From NCBI GenBank assembly GCA_913057245.1, contig CAJXNH010000003.1, forward strand, positions 62,001 through 126,000: DNA of 64,000 bases, in the 5' to 3' direction. A model generated the notes under the pieces. That model did not search any database and was not told where the DNA came from. It worked only from the letters and a program-made list of their open reading frames with translations. The stretch is from an uncultured Phaeodactylibacter sp. (GTDB lineage: Bacteria; Bacteroidota; Bacteroidia; Chitinophagales; Saprospiraceae). Numbering within the stretch: the stretch's first letter is position 1; each line of letters opens with the position of its first letter. A program made the position numbers and the translations under genes. This document shows, piece by piece, positions 8,736 through 17,661 of the stretch.

Positions 8736-9668
8736 ATGAGTAAAGTAACCGTAGTCGGCGCCGGCAATGTGGGCGCAACCTGTGCTAATGTTTTGGCCCA
8801 TAAGGACCTGGTTAACGAAGTTGTCCTCCTGGACATTAAAGGCGACATGGCGCGAGGAAAGGCGCTGGACAGCTGGCAGCAGGCTCCAATCGATTACTAC
8901 AGTACGCGGCTGGTCGGAACGGAAGATTATGCAGCGACTGCCGATTCGGATATTGTGGTGATCACTGCCGGTATTCCACGTAAGCCGGGCATGAGCCGCG
9001 ATGATTTGATTGCTACCAACGCCAAGATTGTTAATATGGTTTCCAGCTCTATCATGGAGCACTCAAAGAATCCAATAATTATCGTGGTTTCCAATCCATT
9101 GGACGTCATGACTTACGCAGCATACAAAGCTTCCGGCCTTGATGCTTCCCGCGTATTTGGCATGGCGGGCATTCTTGATACTGCGCGTTACCGGGCATTT
9201 CTTGCCACAGAATTGAATGTGTCTCCCAAGGATATTCAGGCCGTGCTCATGGGCGGCCACGGCGACACTATGGTGCCTCTGCCTCGCTACACCACCGTGG
9301 CCGGTATCCCGGTACTGGAGCTCATCGATGAAGACAAGCTGGATGCCATCGTACAACGCACCAAAGTTGGTGGTGGCGAACTGGTCAAGCTGATGGGTAC
9401 TTCTGCCTGGTATGCGCCGGGTGCGGCAGCTGCTCAAATGGTGGAATCCATCGTACGCGACGAGCAGCGTATTTTCCCTTGCTGCGTGCGTCTCGACGGG
9501 CAGTATGGCATCAACGATATGTTCCTGGGTGCGCCGGTGAAGTTGGGCAAAAATGGTATTGAGCAAATCATCGAGCTGCAGCTTAACGACGATGAAAAAG
9601 CGCTGCTGACAGAATCCGCTCAGCATGTACGCTCCGTAATGGACGTATTTGAGAAGATGGACATCTAA
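8736..9668 (+). CDS. mdh: Malate dehydrogenase (LDH-like type)
   Basis: 310 residues, the usual length. NAD-dependent oxidation of malate to oxaloacetate in the TCA cycle. The Rossmann motif VGAGNVGATCA is at residues 7-17. The substrate loop ITAGIPRKPGMSRDDL supplies the two arginines (R82, R88) that mark malate rather than lactate specificity. The third substrate Arg is in DTARYR (R151), and the catalytic His is H175 in GGHGDTMVP. It is monocistronic: it starts after a divergent promoter region and ends at a strong terminator. Confidence 0.97.
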   Translation: MSKVTVVGAGNVGATCANVLAHKDLVNEVVLLDIKGDMARGKALDSWQQAPIDYYSTRLVGTEDYAATADSDIVVITAGIPRKPGMSRDDLIATNAKIVNMVSSSIMEHSKNPIIIVVSNPLDVMTYAAYKASGLDASRVFGMAGILDTARYRAFLATELNVSPKDIQAVLMGGHGDTMVPLPRYTTVAGIPVLELIDEDKLDAIVQRTKVGGGELVKLMGTSAWYAPGAAAAQMVESIVRDEQRIFPCCVRLDGQYGINDMFLGAPVKLGKNGIEQIIELQLNDDEKALLTESAQHVRSVMDVFEKMDI

Positions 9669-9697
9669 TTGTCCGGGCAGATATACTACACTACTTG

Positions 9698-9737
9698 AAA
9701 GGGGCTTCCGTAAACCTGCGGCAGCCCCTTTGTCTTT
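9698..9737 (+). terminator. Rho-independent terminator of mdh
   Basis: Perfect 9-bp stem, AAAGGGGCT (9698-9706) and AGCCCCTTT (9723-9731), followed by GTCTTTT. Confidence 0.8.
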
Positions 9738-9911
9738 TGCCGGGCGGATTGTTGCTTTTTTCAGACAAATTCCATTTCCGGAGTTGTGTTTTTTATTAGA
9801 TATTTATCGTCCGGGACGGAATGATCGCAGCCGCTCTGAACCACTTTCTTTGGCCATGTCAAAAACAATGTTTAGCTGCGGATGTTGAAGATTACTGAAA
9901 ATTGAAAACAC

Positions 9912-10466
9912 ATGGAAACCAACCGTTTAGTTGAAAATGAGCTTTTGAAGGAAATGGTGACCAATGAAGGCGCCAGTTTGAAGGCATTATCCGAAAGCAA
10001 GCCGGTTTTACTGGTTTTCCTTCGGCACTTTGGCTGTACCTTCTGCCGGGAGGCACTCGCTGATATTTCTGAAGAACGGGAAGCCATAGAGGCGTCTGGC
10101 TCAGAACTGGTTTTCGTTCATATGACAGACAACGAAATCGCCGAGCGCTACTTCAACCGTTACGGGTTGGAAGGCGTACAGCACATCAGTGATCCCGAGT
10201 GTAAATATTACACTGAATTCGGCTTGGTTAAAGGTAATTTTACTCAACTTTTCGGTCTGCAATCCTGGATTCGCGGGTTTTCTGCAGGTGTAGTTGCCGG
10301 ACATGGCATCGGCCCTCAGTTAGGAGACGGTTTTCAAATGCCCGGCGCTTTTGTGATTCAGGATGGCAAAATTAAGAACAGTTTCATCCACAAGCTGGCA
10401 TCGGACCGTGTGGACTACCTGGGGCTGGTAAAATGCTGTGAGGTAGAGAATGATACCGCTGCCTGA
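9912..10466 (+). CDS. Peroxiredoxin-like / SelL-related redox protein with CxxC motif
   Basis: 184-residue cytoplasmic thioredoxin-fold protein. The redox motif C-T-F-C lies in LRHFGCTFCREALADI after the first beta strand. Later blocks GLVKGNFTQLFG and GAFVIQDGKI match the AhpC/TSA-like PRXL2/SelL group, in which the cysteine pair replaces the UxxU of selenoprotein L. There is no signal peptide. A second cysteine pair (KCCEVEN) lies near the C-terminus. It probably reduces peroxides or protein disulfides; the physiological partner is unknown. It is separate from mdh (terminator between) and 114 bp before the VWA gene. Confidence 0.75.
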   Translation: METNRLVENELLKEMVTNEGASLKALSESKPVLLVFLRHFGCTFCREALADISEEREAIEASGSELVFVHMTDNEIAERYFNRYGLEGVQHISDPECKYYTEFGLVKGNFTQLFGLQSWIRGFSAGVVAGHGIGPQLGDGFQMPGAFVIQDGKIKNSFIHKLASDRVDYLGLVKCCEVENDTAA

Positions 10467-10580
10467 GCAGACTTGCCCTGTAAGAACATAAGACAACCGG
10501 TCGCTCTGAACTTTTTCAGGGCAACTGTCATTTCATGACTATAGGTCCGTAAAGGATGCCTTACCAATAAAAACAGACTT

Positions 10581-11681
10581 ATGATCGGTTGGAAATTTTC
10601 AGAATATGTTCCCGGACAGGAGGGGGGCGCTTCATTTGAGAAGCTGCTTAAGTTGTTTCAGGAGTTGCTGGTACACACTTCCGGTGATGTAAGCGAGGCG
10701 CTCTCCTGGCTTACCGAACTGGACAAACAGTACGACCTGACCGATGAGGAGTACGGCATGGCAGACTTCATACAAGACCTGATTGATAAGGGGTACATTC
10801 AACAGCAGGACCAGGACAACGCCAACTTTGTCCCTTCCGCTAAGATGGAGATTGCGCTCCGCCAAAAAGCGCTGGAGGATATCTTCGGCAAGCTAAAAAA
10901 ATCCAAGCGCGGCAGCCACAACACCAATTTCGGTGGAGGGGGCAACGAAACCACTTCTGATCTCCGCCCGTTTCAATTTGGCGACCCTTTGGATCAGCTG
11001 GCGGTCTCAGAAAGCCTGCGCAATGCACAAATCAACCACGGCATCGATGACTTCAAGCTGACCCACGATGACCTGGAGGTTAAGGAAACCTTTTATCAGA
11101 GTCAGATGAGCACGGTTCTGATGATCGATATTTCCCACTCCATGATTTTGTACGGGGAGGACCGGATTACACCGGCTAAGAAAGTGGCTATGGCCCTTTC
11201 AGAACTCATCACCACCCGCTACCCCAAAGATACACTGGATGTCATCGTATTTGGAAACGATGCCTGGCGTATTGAAATCAAAGACCTGCCTTACCTTGAA
11301 GTGGGCCCCTACCACACCAACACGGTAGCAGGGCTGGAGCTGGCCATGGACATCCTGCGCCGCCGCAAGAACCCGAACAAGCAGATCTTTATGATTACGG
11401 ATGGTAAGCCGACCTGCATCAAGAAAGGAAAGCGGTATTACAAAAACAGTTTCGGGCTCGACCGGACCATCGTCAACCGTACGCTAAATCTGGCGCAGCG
11501 CTGCCGGAAAATTGATATACCCATCACCACTTTCATGATTGCCCGTGACCCCTATCTTCAGAACTTTGTTGAGCAATTTACTCAGGCCAATAACGGCAAA
11601 GCCTTCTACAGTAGCTTGCAGGGACTGGGAGAGTTCATCTTTCAGGATTATAAAAACAACAAAGGCAAACGCTACCGGTAA
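10581..11681 (+). CDS. VWA-domain protein (MIDAS intact)
   Basis: 366 residues, cytoplasmic. The N-terminal ~160 residues are helical and acidic with a short Gly-rich linker (NFGGGGNET). A von Willebrand A domain follows from about 175, with a complete metal-ion-dependent adhesion site: D183-x-S185-x-S187 (DISHSM), a Thr in HTNTVAGLE and an Asp in MITDGKPT. The layout resembles VWA partners of MoxR or magnesium-chelatase-like AAA+ ATPases, which help assemble or activate other proteins. No AAA+ partner is nearby, so that role is inference. A weak hairpin (about 10503-10522) precedes the gene. Confidence 0.75.
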   Translation: MIGWKFSEYVPGQEGGASFEKLLKLFQELLVHTSGDVSEALSWLTELDKQYDLTDEEYGMADFIQDLIDKGYIQQQDQDNANFVPSAKMEIALRQKALEDIFGKLKKSKRGSHNTNFGGGGNETTSDLRPFQFGDPLDQLAVSESLRNAQINHGIDDFKLTHDDLEVKETFYQSQMSTVLMIDISHSMILYGEDRITPAKKVAMALSELITTRYPKDTLDVIVFGNDAWRIEIKDLPYLEVGPYHTNTVAGLELAMDILRRRKNPNKQIFMITDGKPTCIKKGKRYYKNSFGLDRTIVNRTLNLAQRCRKIDIPITTFMIARDPYLQNFVEQFTQANNGKAFYSSLQGLGEFIFQDYKNNKGKRYR

Positions 11682-11777
11682 CCCTCCAACCACAACTACT
11701 TTAGCCGAAGGGATTTGATGCTGCCCAAAATATGGGAGGTCAACTTAACGTTATTCGATTAGTCCAAAAACGAAAGT

Positions 11778-12686
11778 ATGATTTCCAGGCTAATCCTGTT
11801 TTTATTTTGCGCTTTCCTTACTCTTTCTACCGTCCCGGCAGTGGCTCAGGTGGCGGCTCCTAAAGATTTCACCTACTTTGAAATGGTAGAGGATTCTCTT
11901 TCCGGGCTGGCCAAAACGCTCCTGCAGGACTCAATCACCGAGCACCGCCTGAAAGCAGATACAGCGATTAGGTCCCTTCTACAGGAAGCGCTTTCCGCCG
12001 ATAACGCTTTCCGGTATACTTTTCCCGGATTGCAGGGTATTTCCATTCAGTATCCTCAGGACAGCACGTTCCGGATATTCACCTGGCAATTATATGTGAG
12101 TGAAAATGATTACCGCTATGGTGGTTTTTTACAGCAAAGCTCAGGAGGCGTCTACCCGCTGGAAGACCATTCGGCGGAGGTGCGGATGCCAGAGTATGAG
12201 GTCATGAGTACGGATTACTGGTACGGGGCAGTTTACTACAACATCAAGCAGGCCGGAAAAAAGCGGGACCGCCATTACCTGCTTTTTGGGTACGATGGCT
12301 ACGAGCTGTTCCGTAAGCGGAAGTTGATTGATGTGCTCCTTTTCAAGGACGGAGAGCCGATTTTTGGTGCGCCGGTTTTCCAGCATGGTCCCGGAAAAGT
12401 AAAGCACCGCGTGGTGCGGGAGTATTCCGCAGAAGTAAGCACCCGCCTCAACTATGATGATGTACTGGAGATGATCATGTTTGACCATTTGATTGGGCAA
12501 AACGGGCCTCACGGCGAAGGGCTAACTTACTATCCTGATGGCAGTTACGAAGCGTACAAGTTTGGAAAAGACGGCAAATGGTTACACGTGGAAAAAGTCT
12601 TCGATCAGGTATCTGAAGAGGCGCCACGCCCATCACCTATTCTGGACAACCGCAAAAAGGATATCTTTGGTCGCGGAAACCAATAA
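11778..12686 (+). CDS. Secreted protein of unknown function
   Basis: 302 residues with a clear Sec signal peptide (1-23, ending AVAQ). There is no lipobox and no T9SS tail, so it is probably periplasmic. I do not recognise a named domain. The tract RDRHYLLFGYDGYELFRKRKLIDVL followed by FGAPVF and a late DHL...GEGLTYYPDGSYEAYKF looks like a conserved Bacteroidota family. The N-terminal third is helical. Its stop is 8 bp before the hydrolase start, so the two are probably co-transcribed. Confidence 0.65.
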   Translation: MISRLILFLFCAFLTLSTVPAVAQVAAPKDFTYFEMVEDSLSGLAKTLLQDSITEHRLKADTAIRSLLQEALSADNAFRYTFPGLQGISIQYPQDSTFRIFTWQLYVSENDYRYGGFLQQSSGGVYPLEDHSAEVRMPEYEVMSTDYWYGAVYYNIKQAGKKRDRHYLLFGYDGYELFRKRKLIDVLLFKDGEPIFGAPVFQHGPGKVKHRVVREYSAEVSTRLNYDDVLEMIMFDHLIGQNGPHGEGLTYYPDGSYEAYKFGKDGKWLHVEKVFDQVSEEAPRPSPILDNRKKDIFGRGNQ

Positions 12687-12694
12687 CTGCTGTT

Positions 12695-13351
12695 TTGATT
12701 GAAGAACACCACCTCAGCGTTCAACGCACAGCCCGCTATTTTATCCTTGGCCAATGTACAGAAGAGACCAACTGCCTGGTTATCGCCTGCCACGGCTATG
12801 GGCAACTGGCTAAACATTTTATTAAGAAATTCGACGTTATTGCCCGTCCGGACACACTGGTGGTGGCCCCGGAAGGGCTTTCCCGGTTTTACTGGGGCGG
12901 GCTTTCCGGAAATGTGGTAGCAAGCTGGATGACTAAGGAGGACCGGCATGCCGAAATAGCGGATTTTACGGCTTACCTGACCCAATTATACGATCACTTT
13001 ACAGCCGGTTTACGAGCCAATGTCCGGATCATCCTGCTGGGCTTTTCCCAGGGCTGCGCCACACAGCTCCGGTGGATGGCCCGGGAAAAACCTGCCTTTT
13101 CTCATCTGGTCCTCTGGGCAGGGAGCATCCCTGAGGATATTGACTACACGCCCGTACGAGACTACCTTCAGGGCAAGCCGCTGCATTTTGTGTACGGCAC
13201 GGAAGACCTTTTTATCACGCCGGAACGCGTAACAGCCCAAAAAACACTAGCTACGAAATTGCCCATGGATTATCAGGTACATACATTTGAAGGAAAGCAC
13301 ACGGTAGAACGGGAGGCATTGCAGCGCCTGTTTGCGCAAATCCGCCCCTGA
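12695..13351 (+). CDS. Alpha/beta hydrolase (phospholipase/carboxylesterase type)
   Basis: 218 residues, cytoplasmic. The nucleophile elbow GFSQG carries S118, the oxyanion region is ACHGYGQL, the acid is in YGTEDLF and the catalytic His is in GKHTVE, giving a complete triad. The fold matches the Abhydrolase_2/PhoI family of small carboxylesterases. The only suitable start is TTG at 12695, eight bases after the upstream stop, which suggests translational coupling. Substrate unknown. A strong hairpin follows the gene. Confidence 0.75.
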   Translation: MIEEHHLSVQRTARYFILGQCTEETNCLVIACHGYGQLAKHFIKKFDVIARPDTLVVAPEGLSRFYWGGLSGNVVASWMTKEDRHAEIADFTAYLTQLYDHFTAGLRANVRIILLGFSQGCATQLRWMAREKPAFSHLVLWAGSIPEDIDYTPVRDYLQGKPLHFVYGTEDLFITPERVTAQKTLATKLPMDYQVHTFEGKHTVEREALQRLFAQIRP

Positions 13352-13361
13352 TGAAAAAACA

Positions 13362-13397
13362 AATCCGCCAGTGGGTGTCGAGCCACGCTGGCGGATT
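13362..13397 (+). terminator. Hairpin terminator after the hydrolase gene
   Basis: Perfect 10-bp arms, AATCCGCCAG (13362-13371) and CTGGCGGATT (13388-13397), 10 bp after the hydrolase stop. Confidence 0.7.
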
Positions 13398-13534
13398 GTC
13401 GGGAATGCAAATCTGCATCTTATAACCTATTCAGGTTTATCATTATCGTTTACAATTACTAATTTGCCACTTACCGAAACCGAATTCAAATAATTGTAGC
13501 AGATAGCCCTGTTTTTGTAGCAGAGACTGGAATA

Positions 13535-14689
13535 ATGAAAATCACACCCGCCCAAGACCGGCTTTATGAAGCATTGCGCAGAGACCTGGTGCAGCATCTG
13601 GTATTCGGAGCGGTGGTGCTGATCGTGGTTTTCTGCTTCTTTGCGGTACACGCCTGGTATCAGGGCAAAGCCGAGCTGCTGGACACTTTTGGTTATCAAC
13701 GGGAGGCCTTCTGGAAAGTATTCCGGGAAGCGCTTGGCTATACACTCATGATGGGTGTACCGGTCTATTTCAACCTGTTTTTTGTGTATCAGGGGCGGCT
13801 TCAGGATTTTTTGACACGTGGCATCAACGACCGGAAATGGGTGAAAAATGGTTCCTTTTATCTCTTCCTGTTGCTGAGCCTTATTACCGCAGTGGTCTTC
13901 TCTTTTATCTACGCTCCGGTCATGCACGCTGCATTTGATATTATTGAACAGCAGTGGTACGAACTGGTCATTGCTATTTTAGTCTTCATCCTTTGCACCA
14001 CAGGGATTTCCTACACAAAAGAAGCGATTGAGCGTAGCCGTGAACTGGAACGTAAAGAACGCCTGGATATCATCCGCCGCCGCCGGGAAGCGGAGCAGCA
14101 GCTGAACTTTATCAAGCGGCAAATCCGGCCCCATTTTTTGTTCAATACACTTGCGAATCTTCAGATTCTTGCTCGCCGGAAGTCGGAGGGCTTACCGGAC
14201 CTGATCGGTGAACTGTCCCGATTGCTGAGGCATCTGGTTTATCAGACCAATGAACGTCTGGTGTCCCTTCAGGACGAACTCCGTTTTATTCGAAGCTATG
14301 TCGAGCTACAGCGGCTGCAACTGGGCGCGCACACCGTACTGGAATACCAGGAAGAAGGGCAGGTGCCTGATAATGCCCGGATTGCCCCGATGATTTTGCT
14401 ACTCTTTGTAGAAAATTGCTTTAAGCACTACAACAGCAGGGGAACAGATGAAAAGCTTATACAAATCCACTTTAAAATCAAAGAAGGGTGGTTAGAGGCC
14501 TGTATCCGTAACACCTTCAAGCCTCACGCCCGCAACGAAGGCACGGTGGAGGGGCAGAAGGCTAACAATGGCATTGGGTTTTCTGCCGCTCTGGAAAACC
14601 TGGAGCTGATCTACGGGGGCCGGTATCTGCTGGAAGTAGACAAGTCTGCCCCTTACTACACCGTTAACCTGAAAATCCCTGTGCTATGA
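13535..14689 (+). CDS. LytS/YehU-type sensor histidine kinase
   Basis: 384 residues. The N-terminus has about four membrane helices (near 22-42, 68-85, 108-130 and 143-160), then a charged coiled-coil linker. The His_kinase domain (PF06580) has the phospho-acceptor H200 in IRPHFLFNTL, the N box FVENCFKH and the glycine box NNGIGFSAALENL. There is no periplasmic sensor domain of note, so the signal probably arises in or near the membrane. The stop overlaps the start of the LytTR regulator by 4 bp (ATGA), a standard cognate pair. Confidence 0.9.
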   Translation: MKITPAQDRLYEALRRDLVQHLVFGAVVLIVVFCFFAVHAWYQGKAELLDTFGYQREAFWKVFREALGYTLMMGVPVYFNLFFVYQGRLQDFLTRGINDRKWVKNGSFYLFLLLSLITAVVFSFIYAPVMHAAFDIIEQQWYELVIAILVFILCTTGISYTKEAIERSRELERKERLDIIRRRREAEQQLNFIKRQIRPHFLFNTLANLQILARRKSEGLPDLIGELSRLLRHLVYQTNERLVSLQDELRFIRSYVELQRLQLGAHTVLEYQEEGQVPDNARIAPMILLLFVENCFKHYNSRGTDEKLIQIHFKIKEGWLEACIRNTFKPHARNEGTVEGQKANNGIGFSAALENLELIYGGRYLLEVDKSAPYYTVNLKIPVL

Positions 14690-15435
14690 ATGCAGTTTAC
14701 ACCTTTATCATTGTTGAGGATGTGGCGCTACAGAGAGAGCACCTTATTGATTTGTTGCACAGCCGGTTGGACCTGCGGCTGCTCCGGGCATTTGACAACG
14801 CCGAGGATGCTTACCTGTATCTTTCTGATACTGATAACCCTAAACCAGATCTCATTTTTTTAGATATTGAAATGCCTGAAGCCAGTGGGTTCAATTTCCT
14901 GGAAGCCATCCAGAAGCTGCCCGTAAGCCCCAGAGTGATCATCACCACGGCCTTCGCAGAGTATGCCGTCAAAGGATATGACTATGACTTGTCAGGCTAT
15001 TTGCTCAAGCCCATAGAGGAAGAACAATTGAACAAAGCCATTCAAAAAGCGCTGAGAAGCCTTGGATTTGAAGATAAAAGCAGGCCGGGACCTAAAAAAG
15101 AAGCCCACCTGCTTATCAAGAGTAAAAGTAAGTGGATCAAACTGGCCCATGAGGAAATCCTCTATGTAGAAGGCGCCAACGTTGACGTACGAATCGTCAC
15201 AATCGGTGGGACCTACACCACCCGCGACCGCATCAAGAATTTGCAACAAAAGCTACCGAATGGTCATTTTATGCGTATACATGATAGCTTTGTCGTCAAT
15301 CTGGACCACATCAGAAGCTATGCCAGTAATTACACTTTTTTGGAATTACGGTCTGTACCGGAAGGAAGCTTGAAAAAACTGCCTGTAGGGCCAAAATACC
15401 GTAACCACTTTCGTGAAAACCTGGCACCTGAGTAG
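14686..15435 (+). CDS. LytTR-family response regulator
   Basis: 249 residues. The N-terminal receiver domain has the acidic pair in IVED (E11, D12), the phospho-acceptor D60 in LIFLDIEMP, T88 and the conserved K108 in YLLKPI. A LytTR DNA-binding domain follows from about 140, with LYVEGANVDVRIVT and FMRIHDSFVVNLDHI typical of the fold. It shares a 4-bp overlap with the kinase gene, making one transcription unit. Targets unknown. It converges on the ATE1-like gene with only 4 bp between stops. Confidence 0.92.
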   Translation: MNAVYTFIIVEDVALQREHLIDLLHSRLDLRLLRAFDNAEDAYLYLSDTDNPKPDLIFLDIEMPEASGFNFLEAIQKLPVSPRVIITTAFAEYAVKGYDYDLSGYLLKPIEEEQLNKAIQKALRSLGFEDKSRPGPKKEAHLLIKSKSKWIKLAHEEILYVEGANVDVRIVTIGGTYTTRDRIKNLQQKLPNGHFMRIHDSFVVNLDHIRSYASNYTFLELRSVPEGSLKKLPVGPKYRNHFRENLAPE

Positions 15436-15439
15436 ATGT

Positions 15440-16534
15440 TTATTGCAGCTTGGCTCCCTGCAGGAGTACCTGAAGCAGGTGCGCCGGCGTTCGGCTTTCC
15501 TCCAGCATCCGCTCTATCACCAGTAATTCCACGAAGTTGGTCCGCTTATCGAAGGATTCAGTGTAAGAGTGGTTAAAGTACAGCTGAAGGTCATCAAAGA
15601 GTGCGGCGACCATGAGTTTGTAGGAAGATACGCCTGGATCATAAACGATAATGAGGAAACGCCGGTTATTGGCCCTGGGTGAACAGAGCAAAAAGATGGG
15701 GTAATCAAAGTAAGGGGCACTCCAAAAACCGAAAAGATTGGCTTCAAAGAGCGGGTAATTAAGTAGCTGGCTTTTGTACCCCTTGTGGGTCAGAAACTGC
15801 TGCATTTCCTGAAGGCGGGCATTCATGGTACCTAGCGGGGTCTCCGTTTCGGTTAGATCGGTATACGGGCGCCATGCATGCAGGCTAAGGTCAAAATACT
15901 CTACATCTCCTATTCTTAGCTTATAATCAAATCGTGGATAACCGGGCACAATATATCCAGGATAGTAATAAAGCAGCTCCCGCTCCATTGAGTACTCAAT
16001 CTCCTTAAGCAAGGTAAAGAGCCCCAGGCTGTACTTTTTGTAGTCCGGGTCATAAATGCCCATAATGCTTGCCGAGCTGTGGTGCCCCAGGTCGAAGTAG
16101 CTCAGCGCAATGAGCTTGTCTTTATCGTAAACCCTGACTTCGTAGGTTTTGAAAATATTGAAGTCTTCCCCATCCATCAGGGCGTCGCGCAGGGTAGGGG
16201 CAAGCATACCGGAGAAGGAAGCCTTGTAGCGTCGGTAGAGTCGTTCCTTCTCAGGCGTAATCGCTGCCTGGCCAATTTCAGATTCGAAATAGCGGTCAAC
16301 TTTCCGATAGACCTTTTTTAGACTTTTGCGGAAGCGGTAATCCGTAAGGGGAAGCCGGACCCATATCGCAGAATAGTAAGAACGGCCAAAGCAGAGAAAG
16401 TGGGTCGTGAATACCGTTTGCCCCATGCGGTACCACCCCCGGGAGAGGTAAGCATCCAATTCTTCGGGCAGCAGTAATTCAGGGTAATGCTTCTCTGCAA
16501 ACATGTTAAGCTCTTGTAGAGGCGATATTAACAA
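15440..16534 (-). CDS. ATE1/Bpt-like aminoacyl-tRNA-protein transferase homologue (paralogue B)
   Basis: 364 residues, cytoplasmic. The central region matches the arginyl-tRNA-protein transferase C-terminal domain: VYDKDKLIALSYFDLG, then GIYDPDYKKYSLGLFTLL, then YYYPGYIVPGYPRFDYK, the counterparts of the ATE blocks LIAV-DILP, YDPDY-LGT and YYLGYYI-CPKMRYK. This fold transfers an amino acid from charged tRNA to a protein N-terminus (N-degron pathway). The N-terminal region keeps the GWYRMGQTVFTTHF layout but not the CxxC cluster of canonical ATE1. A C-terminal extension of about 110 residues is absent from standard ATE. ATG 16504 (MFAEKHYPE) is an alternative start. Activity and substrate are inference. 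Confidence 0.75.
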   Translation of the reverse strand: MLISPLQELNMFAEKHYPELLLPEELDAYLSRGWYRMGQTVFTTHFLCFGRSYYSAIWVRLPLTDYRFRKSLKKVYRKVDRYFESEIGQAAITPEKERLYRRYKASFSGMLAPTLRDALMDGEDFNIFKTYEVRVYDKDKLIALSYFDLGHHSSASIMGIYDPDYKKYSLGLFTLLKEIEYSMERELLYYYPGYIVPGYPRFDYKLRIGDVEYFDLSLHAWRPYTDLTETETPLGTMNARLQEMQQFLTHKGYKSQLLNYPLFEANLFGFWSAPYFDYPIFLLCSPRANNRRFLIIVYDPGVSSYKLMVAALFDDLQLYFNHSYTESFDKRTNFVELLVIERMLEESRTPAHLLQVLLQGAKLQ

Positions 16535-16563
16535 TAAATACTCGAAAAAAGTGGCTGATCAGG

Positions 16564-17652
16564 TTATAAAAAACTGGCATTTCGCATTTCTCTTTCCAAC
16601 AAGGTTACGGTGGGCTTCAGTTCGAGCTTTTCCCCGATAATTTCAATAATGGCAATCGGGTAACGGGCAACTACGGGCCTCTTCGCCATAACTTCCTGAT
16701 AAGTAGGGACATGGTGCACACCGATGCCGAAGAACTTAACGTCCAGCACAGCGTATTGCTGCAGCTCTGGTATGAATACGACCGCAGGGCAGCGCCGGGC
16801 TGGTTCCGGTGTGCCGATCAGTAGCAGCAGGGGGAATTCCAAAAAGGGTAGGGGGCGGTTGTCGAAAAAACGAATATCGAACAGGGCGTACTCCATCAGA
16901 TGGCTGTCCAGGCCAGCGGTTTGAAGCTTGTTTTTTAGCGTTTTTAAAGCCTCCCGCATTTGATTGACCGGGATTTGTTCCGGAGCGACTTCTGCTTCAG
17001 GCACCCATTGGCGTGTTTGCAGCAAGAAAAATTCGAGCGCACCCACCCGCTTTTTATAGTCGAACTCCGGATAGCCAGGCACCACGTAGCCAGGGTAAAA
17101 GTAGGAGCGGCGCGTTTGCTGTGCGTACCGGATTTCTTCGAGCATCGTGAAAAAGCCCAGACTGTAGCGGCTCCATTCGGGATCGTAAATGCCCTGACTG
17201 CTGTAGAGGCTTTCCTCACCGAGGTTAAATAGGCTGAATGCGATCAGTTTGTCCTGATGATAAACCTTCACGCAACGGGTGTCAAAAGTGAAGGGGCCTG
17301 CTGGCTTTTCCTGGTACACTTCCAGGTCAGCCAGTGGGCGGTCAGGGAATGCCGCCTGGTACTTTTCGTGAACTTGTTCCATCGCTTCGTCCCAGGCCAT
17401 GGGCATGCCTGAGCGCACCTCAAACTGCTCCCTAACCTTCCGGTAAAGCTTTCTGAGGCTTTTGCGAAAGCTGTATTCCTGTAAGTCAAGCCTGGTAGGG
17501 ATAGTGGAATAAATCCGCCCGTGCATTTCCGGTGGGAAGCGCATGAAATGGGACGTATAAATGGACTGGCCTGTACAGCGCCAACCTGCCCGGAGATAGT
17601 CGTCGAGCTCAGTTGGAGATACGCGTTCAGGATGACGGATTCTGGAATGCAT
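16564..17652 (-). CDS. ATE1/Bpt-like aminoacyl-tRNA-protein transferase homologue (paralogue A)
   Basis: 362 residues, tandem to and aligning end to end with the preceding entry. It has GWRCTGQSIYTSHFMRF at the N-terminus, KLIAFSLFNLGEESLYSSQGIYDPEW, SLGFFTMLEEIRYA and FYPGYVVPGYPEFDYKKR. It is the upstream member, 29 bp before paralogue B and 10 bp after the barrel protein gene, so all three are probably one operon. The N-terminal Cys cluster is missing here too (a single Cys in WRCTG), and the C-terminal extension is present. Two diverged copies kept side by side suggest different substrates or a heteromeric enzyme; that is inference. Confidence 0.75.
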   Translation of the reverse strand: MHSRIRHPERVSPTELDDYLRAGWRCTGQSIYTSHFMRFPPEMHGRIYSTIPTRLDLQEYSFRKSLRKLYRKVREQFEVRSGMPMAWDEAMEQVHEKYQAAFPDRPLADLEVYQEKPAGPFTFDTRCVKVYHQDKLIAFSLFNLGEESLYSSQGIYDPEWSRYSLGFFTMLEEIRYAQQTRRSYFYPGYVVPGYPEFDYKKRVGALEFFLLQTRQWVPEAEVAPEQIPVNQMREALKTLKNKLQTAGLDSHLMEYALFDIRFFDNRPLPFLEFPLLLLIGTPEPARRCPAVVFIPELQQYAVLDVKFFGIGVHHVPTYQEVMAKRPVVARYPIAIIEIIGEKLELKPTVTLLEREMRNASFL

Positions 17653-17661
17653 CGCGCTAAG

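Noticed and set aside
15440-15440. Possible terminator between the LytTR regulator and the ATE1-like gene
   Set aside because: Only 4 bp separate the stops and no hairpin of useful length was seen there.
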